Shown here piece after piece: positions 1 through 6,754 of a stretch of DNA of 35,253 nt (within the stretch, counting starts at the first letter, position 1; each line of letters starts with the position of its first letter). A model generated the notes under the pieces. That model was not told the origin of the DNA and did no database searches. It worked only from the letters and a program-made list of their open reading frames with translations. Made by a program: the position numbers and the translations under genes. The stretch spans positions 1-35,253 of the forward strand of contig JAMOVQ010000112.1 of NCBI GenBank assembly GCA_027067575.1. The letters run 5' to 3'. The stretch is from Thermoanaerobaculia bacterium. GTDB taxonomy: Bacteria; Acidobacteriota; Thermoanaerobaculia; Thermoanaerobaculales; Sulfomarinibacteraceae.

Positions 1-146
1 GAGGCGTAGTGGCGGATGGTGGCGATCAGCTGGCGCCGGGGGAGGGGATCGGCGAGGGGGAACTCGCCCTGGCGGCCGGCGATGCGGCTGTAGAGGTGGT
101 ACCAGGTGTCGACGCCGGAGAACTTGAGACGGGGGAGTCGGGACAT
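1..146 (-). CDS. Y1 (IS200-like / REP-associated) transposase, 5' end only
   Basis: The first 48 codons of a gene that leaves the window at base 1. The ATG (146-144) sits 6 nt behind an AGGAG Shine-Dalgarno (complement of 153-157). The N-terminus MSRLPRLKFSGVDTWYHLYS, followed by an R-x-A-G-R-x-G-E-F-P segment, resembles the first beta-strand region of Y1_Tnp proteins, the HUH single-strand transposases of the IS200/RAYT type. The diagnostic HUH pair and the catalytic Tyr would lie outside the window, so the call rests on N-terminal resemblance only. RAYT-type proteins are often single domesticated genes. No flanking REP-like hairpin is evident in the 115 bp upstream of the start. Confidence 0.65.
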   Translation of the reverse strand, partial: MSRLPRLKFSGVDTWYHLYSRIAGRQGEFPLADPLPRRQLIATIRHYA

Positions 147-248
147 CGGGAGCTCCTTTCGTTGATGGGATGAGGATAGGGGAATGGGGCGGGGAGGTCA
201 AGAGATAAGGAGTGTCCCTGTTTAGTGTGTGACGAGGGCTGGGGCCGG

Positions 249-254
249 TACAAT
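249..254 (+). promoter_or_regulatory. -10 box TACAAT immediately before a small ORF
   Basis: TACAAT matches the bacterial -10 consensus at five of six positions and lies 6 nt (CTGGTC) upstream of an ATG. A transcript from it would start at or within a base or two of the ATG, which predicts a leaderless mRNA. No good -35 hexamer is visible 16-18 bp upstream. The same arrangement, with the identical CTGGTC spacer, precedes the divergent gene starting at 9259. Confidence 0.55.
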
Positions 255-260
255 CTGGTC

Positions 261-422
261 ATGATGGAACGGATCGATGCCCCCGGAGAGACCTTCATCT
301 TCTTCCACACGCACACGCACACGCACTCGGACAACGACATCGCCGTGAGGACTGCCATCGGCGATCGCCAGGTCCTGGTGGGCGTTGTTATCTGCCTCCG
401 GGCCATCATCGGGGAGGACTAG
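261..422 (+). CDS. Small His/Thr-rich protein (53 aa), unknown function, coupled to the acyltransferase
   Basis: An ATGATG start directly follows a -10 box, and the frame ends with TAG 2 nt before the acyltransferase ATG, so the pair is probably co-transcribed and translationally coupled. About nine in ten codons end in G or C, as in the certain genes nearby, which argues for real coding. The product has an alternating stretch FFHTHTHTHSDNDI at about residues 14-27, then a hydrophobic VLVGVVICL segment. The H-x-H...S-x-x-D order loosely recalls the JAMM/JAB zinc motif, but the spacing is short and the protein too small for a complete domain, so I assign no function. An upstream in-frame ATG at 225 lies before the -10 box and is unlikely to be used. 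Confidence 0.5.
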   Translation: MMERIDAPGETFIFFHTHTHTHSDNDIAVRTAIGDRQVLVGVVICLRAIIGED

Positions 423-424
423 GG

Positions 425-1333
425 ATGCCCCTCGAACCACTGACCGTTCCCCTGACGCCGCGGCGAGTTTGGCAGATCGCGCGAGGTATGATCGTCTGGT
501 CTCTCCTTGTCGCGCTGCTGATCTTCATCAACTTCCTTCAGATCGTGTCCCTGGTCCTGGAGCCCATCTCCCCGCGTCTCGTGCGGAGAATCAACACATC
601 CATGGCCAACTTCTGGTGGGGTTCCTGTGTCTTCGTCGCACGTGTACTCAACGGGACGCGGATTATCGTCACGGGGGACGAGCTGCCAGAGGCGGAGAAC
701 GCCATCCTCGTCGCCAACCACCAGGAGATGCCGGACATCACGGTCATAATGGATCTGGCACTCAGGAAACGTCGCCTCGGCCACCTCAAGTTCTTCGTCA
801 AGGATCAGCTCAAGTGGGTGCCTGGCGTGGGGTGGGGCATGTACCTCCTGCGCTTTCCCTTCCTCAAGCGAGACTGGACGCGGGATCGGGATTCCATCGT
901 CCGGACCTTCCGCCGCCTGGTGGATGGCAAGACACCCATGTGGCTGGTCATCTTCCCCGAGGGGACGCGTATCCGTCCTCTCAAGCACGAGCGTGCCGTT
1001 GCCTTCGCCCGTGAGCGCGGCTTCCCCGAGCCCCGCAACGTGCTTCTGCCCCGCCCCAGAGGGTTCATTGCTGCCGTACAGTCCCTGCGTGGGCACGCAC
1101 AGGCCGTCTACGACCTGACCATCGGCTACGAGGACGGTGTCCCTTCGCTGTTCCAGTACATCACCGGAGCCGTTCCCAGGGTGCACCTCCACGTCCGGCG
1201 CTTTCCCATGGAGGAGCTCCCGAGATCGGACGAGGAGCTGGCTGCCTGGCTCCGCGAGCGCTGGGTCGAGAAGGATCAGCTGCTCGAGGACTTCTACGCG
1301 ACGGGCGTCTTTCCTGGACCCGAGGTGGGCTGA
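425..1333 (+). CDS. 1-acyl-sn-glycerol-3-phosphate acyltransferase family protein (PlsC/YihG-like)
   Basis: A 302-residue membrane-associated LPLAT-type acyltransferase, expected to move an acyl chain onto a lysophospholipid in phospholipid synthesis or remodelling. After a basic N-terminus there is a hydrophobic segment (about residues 22-48). The catalytic NHX4D motif is NHQEMPD with N98, H99 and D104, and the glycerol-phosphate motif FPEGTR is at 177-182. The stretch LGHLKFFVKDQLKWVPGVGW resembles the AGPAT5/YihG branch rather than short classical PlsC. GGGGAGGA at about 410-417 serves as Shine-Dalgarno and lies inside the upstream small ORF, supporting coupling. The exact acyl donor and acceptor cannot be read from the sequence. 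Confidence 0.88.
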   Translation: MPLEPLTVPLTPRRVWQIARGMIVWSLLVALLIFINFLQIVSLVLEPISPRLVRRINTSMANFWWGSCVFVARVLNGTRIIVTGDELPEAENAILVANHQEMPDITVIMDLALRKRRLGHLKFFVKDQLKWVPGVGWGMYLLRFPFLKRDWTRDRDSIVRTFRRLVDGKTPMWLVIFPEGTRIRPLKHERAVAFARERGFPEPRNVLLPRPRGFIAAVQSLRGHAQAVYDLTIGYEDGVPSLFQYITGAVPRVHLHVRRFPMEELPRSDEELAAWLRERWVEKDQLLEDFYATGVFPGPEVG

Positions 1334-1426
1334 ACACGCCCGCGGCCACGAGCCGGGGCCCGGCGTGCCTTGCGGCAATCCGGTGTACAGCCGTGGGAAC
1401 CGAGCCTCGAACCAAGTCGCGCGGGG

Positions 1427-1441
1427 CACAGACGGTCTGTG
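1427..1441. promoter_or_regulatory. Perfect 7+1+7 palindrome, operator-like
   Basis: CACAGAC-G-GTCTGTG is a perfect inverted repeat with a one-base centre, typical in size of a dimeric repressor operator. It lies 53 bp upstream of the 26-codon ORF at 1494. No matching copy was noticed elsewhere, so its regulator is unknown. Confidence 0.35.
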
Positions 1442-1493
1442 ACTGGGGTTCTCGCCCGGACCGGCGCCAGCATCGTGACAGGAGGATCACACC

Positions 1494-1574
1494 ATGAGAC
1501 GACGGCAGGAATTTGCCATCATCATTCCCCCTGCAGGCCTGCGGTGCAGGGCGTCCCGGCCAGTCCTTTCCTGA
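1494..1574 (+). CDS. 26-residue ORF with strong ribosome binding site, unknown
   Basis: ATG at 1494 follows AGGAGG (about 1481-1486) with near-ideal spacing, one of the best translation-start contexts in the window, yet the frame stops with TGA after only 26 codons. The peptide begins MRRRQEFAIII and is basic then hydrophobic. The Shine-Dalgarno is bracketed by GTGA and TCAC, which could form a small hairpin. It may be a leader peptide, a small protein, or the stump of a deleted gene. No homologous family is recognised, and no downstream same-strand gene exists before the convergent peptidase gene. Confidence 0.3.
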   Translation: MRRRQEFAIIIPPAGLRCRASRPVLS

Positions 1575-1662
1575 CGGGGCACCGTGGGATCGCCCTTTAC
1601 AGTCTTGGATGAGAGGGGTCTTGTTCCCGCTTTCCTGCGCGGGGCGGATCTGGGACGTGAGA

Positions 1663-4600
1663 TCACCGGGTTCCCAGGGTTGTCGGGAGGTCGAGGCGCT
1701 CGCCGGCGCGCAGGACGGTGACGGTGACCCGGTCGCCGGGGGCGTGGCGGCCCAGGTTGGCGGAGAGGTCCCGCAGGCCGGTGATGGGTTCGCCGTCGAG
1801 GGCGACGAGCACGTCGCCGTCGCGGATACCGGCCGCCTCGGCGGCGGATCCCGGAACGACACGGGTGACGCGAACCCCCTCCCCGCCGAAGGCGAAATCC
1901 GGCACGGTCCCGAGGCTTGCGGAGCGGCCGTGGTGTCTCGCGGGCGGCCCAGCGGGGTTCGCCGGGGCGTGGGCCCCGGCCGGGGTCAGCGGCTCGGTCC
2001 GGCCGGCCAGGTAGTCGATGGCCTCGTGGGCGGCCTCGGCGACGGCGGCCATGCCGGCGGCGTCGATCTTGTCGGGCGTGTCGGTGGGACGGTGGTAGTC
2101 GGGGGTCGGACCGGTGAAGAGCTGGACGGCGGGGATGCCCCGTTCGAGGCAGGCACCCTGGTCCGAGGCGTCGAGCGGCTCGGAGACGATGGCGACGGGC
2201 GCCCCGGTCGTGGCGCCGACGCCCATCCAGAGGAACTTCCACTCCCGGGCGGAGTCCGTGTTCAGCACGTACAGTTTCCCCTCCTTCAGGCGGCCCACGG
2301 TGTCCAGGTTGACGCAGGCGAAGGGGAGCGTCCCGCCCGGGAAGTGGGTGAGGAGGTACCGCGAGCCCAGCAGCCCGGCCTCCTCGCCGGTGACCACGGC
2401 GAACAGGACGGTCCGGGGGTGGGGCGCACCCGAGGCCATGGCCCGGGCCAGTTCGAGCAGGACGGCCACGCCGGAGGCGTTGTCATCGGCGCCGGGGTGG
2501 ATCTTCCCCTCGTTGCCCGCCCGGACGTCGGGCCAGCCGCGGCCGAGGTGGTCCAGGTGGGCCGTGACGAGCACGGGTGCGAGGGACGGATCGGTGCCGG
2601 GGACGGCGCCGACGAGGTCCACGAGCTCCATCTCCCGTGGCGGGTCGCCGCCGGTCCAGCGCCAGCTCACGCGGTAGCCGTCCCCGCCGGCCGGCTTCAG
2701 ACCCGCGCCGCGCATCACCCGTTCCACCCAGGCCGTGGCCTCGGCGAGCCCCGGCGTGCCCAGACCCCGGCCCTCCAACCTGGGTGAGGCCAGGTACTCG
2801 ACGGTGCGGCGCATCCTCTCCGCGTCGAACGCCGGGGGCACGGTGGCCAGCGGCCTCCGCCGCGGCAGTTCGAGGGGAGGCAGCGGGCCGCCGGCAAGGT
2901 TGCGGACCATGGGGGAGGACAGCGGCTGCCAGGTGCCCTTGGCGATGTTGGACGGTTCCTCGCCCTCGAACGCCAGCCAGGAGTACTTCGTGTAGTGGGG
3001 GAGCTTCCGGGCGAGGCCGGGGATCGCCGTCACGGGATCGGCCGCGACCCAGCCGACGGCGCGCGCCGGGTCGTCGCCGCGGGCGACGAGCACCACGGAG
3101 TGGCCTGCGCGGTCCACGGTCCGGTCCGGGAGTGTCACGGTGCCGCCGTCGCGCGCCACACCGTGGGCGGCGAGGCGGCCGACCACGGTGCCGGCGAGCC
3201 GGTTGTCCCAGCCGAGGACCCAGACGGTCCGGTCCGCGGGCAGGCTCGTGAGCGTGGAGTCGTCCACCGTGTCCGGCGTGCCCGGACGCGCCCAAGCTGC
3301 GGCCAGCGCGGCCCACGCCTCCCGTTCCGATCCCGGCGCGGCGGCGGGCAGGACGAACAGCGGGTGGTCGTCCCCGAACAGCGTCGAGATGGCCGGAGGC
3401 ACCTCGAGCGGATCGAGCCGGCGCATGACGTCGAAGGCGGGGTCGATGTCGAGCCGGAGCGGCCTCGCCGGGAGGGGGATCTCCAGCGCGCACGTCCGTT
3501 CGCAGCTCCCCACCGCGGCCAGCACGGGCTCCGACCGCCCCTCGACGGTGACCGCCACTGGGACGGCCATGGGGAACGGCCGCCCCACGCCGCGCTGTTC
3601 GAGCTCGACCCGGAGCGTCCAGGTTTGGCTGGAGGGCGCCGGCGGCTCGGCGTGGACCGAGGCGACAGCGACCTCCGGCGCCCCCTTCCGCGTCACCCAC
3701 TCGTGGAAGAACGGTCTCCACGAGCCGCCGGCCTCGGCCTCGAACGCCTCCGCTAGGTCGTCCCACGAGGCGCGCCGGAACCGGTTGGTCCTCCAGAACC
3801 GCCCGAGCGAGGCGAGAAACGCCTCGTCGCCCACGGCCCGTCGGACCATGTGGAACAGCATCAGCGCCTTGCCGTACCCCACGGCCTCGGAGGCCGCGGA
3901 GCTGCGGTTGCCGAACGCCGACAGCGGGAAGTCCCGTCCGGCGGTGACGAAGTCCGTGAACTTCTTCAGGGTCGAGCGACGGTAGGCGGCGCCCTTTCCC
4001 TGCTGCTCGGCCAGCATGTGGTCCGCCATGTAGGCGGTCAGCCCCTCGCACCAGTTGCCCGCGGCGAAGTCCACGTAGACGGAGTTGCCCCACCAGTTGT
4101 GGAGCAGCTCGTGCGGGTACGACGACCGGAGGATCCACGGGAACCGGATGATCTTCGGCCCGAGCAGCGTGAACCCGGGCATCCCGTACCCGGTCTCCCA
4201 GAAGTTCTCCACGAGGGCGAAGGAGGGGTACGGGTAGGGCGGAAGGATCGACTCGTACATGGCCAGGTACCGCCCGGTGGCATCCAGGTACTTCTGGGCC
4301 AGCCCGGGATCGTCCTCCCTGAGAAACGCGTACAGCGCCACCTTCCCGGCGGTGGCGTCGTACTCGTGCCACGGCCCCGCCACCAGGTAGACCTCCTCCT
4401 GGGGCGTGTCGCACCGCCACGTGACGGTCCGCGTCCCGTTCGCCGCGGTCTCGTGGCGGGTTCGGGCGCCCTGGGACACCACGTCCCACGGCGGCGTCAG
4501 GCCCTCCACGGTCAGGTCGAAGGTGACGAGCCCGTCGCCGAACACCGGGAGCCAGCGGCTCGTTCCCGCCAGGAAGACGCCGTCGACCGAGATCAGGCCC

Positions 4601-5043
4601 GGCGTCTCGGAGAAGGCGCGCTGGTACTCCGCGCCGGACGTCCGGAGCGGGTGGTCGATCACGCCGCTCCATGCGAGATCGACGGAGGTCGGGGCGCCGG
4701 GCGAGCGTTCGAGGACGAACCGCTCCACCGGGACCTCGCCGGTGTTCGAGGCCGCGGCGTTGATCCCCTCGAACCCCGGTCCATCGCCCGGGCCCGCCGG
4801 GCGGAGCGACCACCCGGGCGTCAGGACCCGCGGCTCGAGCCCGGCGTGGAGGACGAAGCTCGCGTGCCCCCCGGCGTCGAGGGTCGGCGCCACGGTGTCC
4901 ACGGCGCGGATCGAACCGCTCCCTGGGTCCAGCCGGACGGTCAGGTGGTGGTGCAGGGCGCCGGCCGGCGCGGCCGGGGCCGCGACGGCCACGGCGAGCC
5001 CGGGGACCACGAGAAGGAGGGCGAGACGGTTCTGACGGTGCAT
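1663..5043 (-). CDS. Secreted M1-family / M28-family peptidase fusion with C-terminal PDZ domain
   Basis: A 1126-residue exported protein with a signal peptide (about 1-29, ending APAAPAGA). The M1-like domain follows: the zinc motif HELLH is at 311-315 in HELLHNWWGN and the third ligand is probably E333 in NWCEG, one residue closer than in classical HExxH-x18-E. The usual GAMEN exopeptidase motif is replaced by GMPGF. A second catalytic domain at about 745-1010 is M28-like, with TAHLDHLG (H829), GADDNASG (about 852) and TGEEAGLLGS, the expected zinc ligands and general base. A PDZ domain fills about 1045-1126. It probably degrades peptides from their N-termini in the periplasm or outside. 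The ATG has GGAGG 6 nt upstream and a TAGAAT -10 at 5067-5062. It is divergent from pyruvate kinase. Confidence 0.9.
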   Translation of the reverse strand: MHRQNRLALLLVVPGLAVAVAAPAAPAGALHHHLTVRLDPGSGSIRAVDTVAPTLDAGGHASFVLHAGLEPRVLTPGWSLRPAGPGDGPGFEGINAAASNTGEVPVERFVLERSPGAPTSVDLAWSGVIDHPLRTSGAEYQRAFSETPGLISVDGVFLAGTSRWLPVFGDGLVTFDLTVEGLTPPWDVVSQGARTRHETAANGTRTVTWRCDTPQEEVYLVAGPWHEYDATAGKVALYAFLREDDPGLAQKYLDATGRYLAMYESILPPYPYPSFALVENFWETGYGMPGFTLLGPKIIRFPWILRSSYPHELLHNWWGNSVYVDFAAGNWCEGLTAYMADHMLAEQQGKGAAYRRSTLKKFTDFVTAGRDFPLSAFGNRSSAASEAVGYGKALMLFHMVRRAVGDEAFLASLGRFWRTNRFRRASWDDLAEAFEAEAGGSWRPFFHEWVTRKGAPEVAVASVHAEPPAPSSQTWTLRVELEQRGVGRPFPMAVPVAVTVEGRSEPVLAAVGSCERTCALEIPLPARPLRLDIDPAFDVMRRLDPLEVPPAISTLFGDDHPLFVLPAAAPGSEREAWAALAAAWARPGTPDTVDDSTLTSLPADRTVWVLGWDNRLAGTVVGRLAAHGVARDGGTVTLPDRTVDRAGHSVVLVARGDDPARAVGWVAADPVTAIPGLARKLPHYTKYSWLAFEGEEPSNIAKGTWQPLSSPMVRNLAGGPLPPLELPRRRPLATVPPAFDAERMRRTVEYLASPRLEGRGLGTPGLAEATAWVERVMRGAGLKPAGGDGYRVSWRWTGGDPPREMELVDLVGAVPGTDPSLAPVLVTAHLDHLGRGWPDVRAGNEGKIHPGADDNASGVAVLLELARAMASGAPHPRTVLFAVVTGEEAGLLGSRYLLTHFPGGTLPFACVNLDTVGRLKEGKLYVLNTDSAREWKFLWMGVGATTGAPVAIVSEPLDASDQGACLERGIPAVQLFTGPTPDYHRPTDTPDKIDAAGMAAVAEAAHEAIDYLAGRTEPLTPAGAHAPANPAGPPARHHGRSASLGTVPDFAFGGEGVRVTRVVPGSAAEAAGIRDGDVLVALDGEPITGLRDLSANLGRHAPGDRVTVTVLRAGERLDLPTTLGTR

Positions 5044-5061
5044 GACGTGCCTCCGCCCGGC

Positions 5062-5067
5062 ATTCTA
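5062..5067 (-). promoter_or_regulatory. -10 box TAGAAT of the peptidase gene
   Basis: TAGAAT on the minus strand lies 18 nt before the ATG at 5043, with the GGAGG ribosome site between them. It gives a short conventional leader. The -35 region is not clear in this GC-rich stretch. Confidence 0.45.
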
Positions 5068-5181
5068 CCCGCCGCGCGGCCGTCGATGCGAGCGGGGCGG
5101 GCGGCGGCCGGGTCCGGTGCGCTGTGCGGAACGGGTCGGGCGTGGGATAGTGGTGGCAGTCGGGACGCGGAGGAGGGTTCG

Positions 5182-6594
5182 ATGGGGGAGAGACGGACGA
5201 AGATCGTGGCGACGGTGGGGCCGGCGACGCGGGGCCGGGAGGCGCTCCGGGCGTTGATCGAGGCCGGGGTGGACGTGTTCCGGCTGAACTTCTCCCACGG
5301 GACGGCGGCGGAGCACGTCGAGGTGATCCGGACGGTCCGGTCGCTCGAGGAGGAGCTCGGCGTCGAGGTGGGGATCCTCCAGGACCTCTGCGGGCCCAAG
5401 ATCCGGCTGGGGACGTTGCCGGAGGACGGGGTGCTGCTGGAACCCGGGGCGACGGTGCTCCTGGTCCCCGGTACGACGGCCCCGGAAGGTGCGCTCCCGG
5501 TGGGGTACCCCCGCCTGCTCGAGGACGTCCGGCCGGGCGATCCGATCCTGCTGGCGGACGGCGCCGTGGAGCTCAGGGTGCGGGGCCGGCGGGACGGCGC
5601 TCTGGAGGCCGAGGTCGTGACCGGCGGGCGGCTGACCTCCCACAAGGGCGTCAACCTTCCGGAGAGCCGGCTGCGGGTCCCGGCGGTGACGGAGAAGGAC
5701 CGGAGCGACCTCGAGGCGGGGCTCACGGCGGGTGTGGACTTCGTCGCCCTCTCCTTCGTGCGGGAGCCGTCCGACGTGCGGCCGGTGACCGACCGGCTCG
5801 AAGGGCTCTCTCCGAGGCCGCTCGTGATCGCGAAGATCGAGAAGCCCGAGGCGGTCCGCCGGCTCGATGCAGTCCTGGCAGCCGTGGACGGGGTGATGGT
5901 CGCCCGGGGCGACCTGGGCGTCGAGATGCCGGCCGAGGAGGTGCCGATGATCCAGAAGCGGATCATCGCCGCGGCGCGCTCGGCGGGCAAGCCGGTGATC
6001 ACGGCGACCCAGATGCTCCGCTCCATGGTGGAGGCGCCCCGGCCGACGCGGGCGGAGACCTCCGACGTGGCCAACGCGATCCTGGACGGGACCGATGCCG
6101 TGATGCTCTCGGAGGAGACGGCGGTGGGGCGATATCCGGTGGATGCGGTCCGGGTGCTCGACCGGATCGCACGGGCGGTGGAGCCGGGGATGCCGTGGGA
6201 GGGGAACCTCGACGAGCCGATCGCCGGGGCCCTCGCCATGCCCGCGGGCGCCATCAGCCGGGCGGCGTGCTGGCTGGCACGGGACGTGGGGGCGGGGCTG
6301 ATCGTCGCGTCCACCACGGGGGGGAGCACGGCCCGGCTCGTGGCGCGGTTCCGGGCGCCGTACCCGGTGGTGGGGCTCTCGCCTCACGTGACGGTCCGCC
6401 GGCAGCTTCGGCTCTCCTGGGGTGTCGTGCCGGTGGCGATGGATCCGGTGGACGGGACCGACGTGCTGTTCGAGCGGGTCCGGCAGGCCGCCCGCGTGCG
6501 GGGCGTCCCTCAGGGGACCCGGATCGTGGTCACGGCAGGTCTCCCGCTCAACGTGCCCGGCACCACCAACCTCGTCCACGTGATCGAGGTCTGA
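5182..6594 (+). CDS. pyk: Pyruvate kinase
   Basis: A 470-residue pyruvate kinase, which converts phosphoenolpyruvate and ADP to pyruvate and ATP in glycolysis; the length is normal for a bacterial enzyme. N-terminal GVDVFRLNFSHG and QDLCGPKIRLG are the first barrel strands. The active-site signature is IAKIEKPEAVRRLD, with the catalytic Lys near residue 220, followed by VARGDLGVEM, ITATQML and the DGTDAVMLSEETAVG segment. The C-terminal alpha/beta domain is complete. The ATG at 5182 has AGGAGG at 5171-5176; the frame stays open far upstream but that part is antisense to the peptidase gene and lacks family sequence. A weak -10 candidate, GATAGT, lies at 5146-5151. Its product is the substrate of the PFOR encoded at 22179. 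Confidence 0.97.
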   Translation: MGERRTKIVATVGPATRGREALRALIEAGVDVFRLNFSHGTAAEHVEVIRTVRSLEEELGVEVGILQDLCGPKIRLGTLPEDGVLLEPGATVLLVPGTTAPEGALPVGYPRLLEDVRPGDPILLADGAVELRVRGRRDGALEAEVVTGGRLTSHKGVNLPESRLRVPAVTEKDRSDLEAGLTAGVDFVALSFVREPSDVRPVTDRLEGLSPRPLVIAKIEKPEAVRRLDAVLAAVDGVMVARGDLGVEMPAEEVPMIQKRIIAAARSAGKPVITATQMLRSMVEAPRPTRAETSDVANAILDGTDAVMLSEETAVGRYPVDAVRVLDRIARAVEPGMPWEGNLDEPIAGALAMPAGAISRAACWLARDVGAGLIVASTTGGSTARLVARFRAPYPVVGLSPHVTVRRQLRLSWGVVPVAMDPVDGTDVLFERVRQAARVRGVPQGTRIVVTAGLPLNVPGTTNLVHVIEV

Positions 6595-6754
6595 GCGGAA
6601 CCCCCCGTCCCACGCAACTGGCGCATGAACGGTAGGGAGACGACGGTCACGGCGATTCATTTCGCAAGTTTCTCGATGCCCCTGATGGTCCCCCCCGGTA
6701 TGGCATGGTCCACTCGAGTGTCCGGGTGGGACGGCGTGCCTCCGGCCGGCATCC

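Larger units (their letters stand above)
1334..1662. other. Intergenic region with palindrome and orphan leader-like ORF
   Basis: This 329-bp gap lies between the acyltransferase stop and the convergent stop of the peptidase gene. It contains a weak hairpin just after the acyltransferase (CACGCC at 1335-1340 with GGCGTG at 1362-1367), a perfect palindrome at 1427-1441, and a 26-codon ORF with a very good Shine-Dalgarno at 1494-1574. From 1575 to 1662 I see no gene or convincing terminator. The arrangement could be the head of a gene lost by deletion, or a short regulatory RNA or leader. Confidence 0.4.

Noticed and set aside
309-326. Short CACACG repeat read as a microsatellite or CRISPR-like unit
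   Set aside because: Only a few units, no spacers, and it is explained as His/Thr codons inside the small ORF.
1334-1480. A riboswitch upstream of the 26-codon ORF
   Set aside because: I looked for TPP, cobalamin and similar core motifs and found none.
3850-5181. Upstream in-frame extension of pyruvate kinase
   Set aside because: It is antisense to the M1-M28 peptidase; the family begins at the ATG at 5182, which has a good ribosome site.
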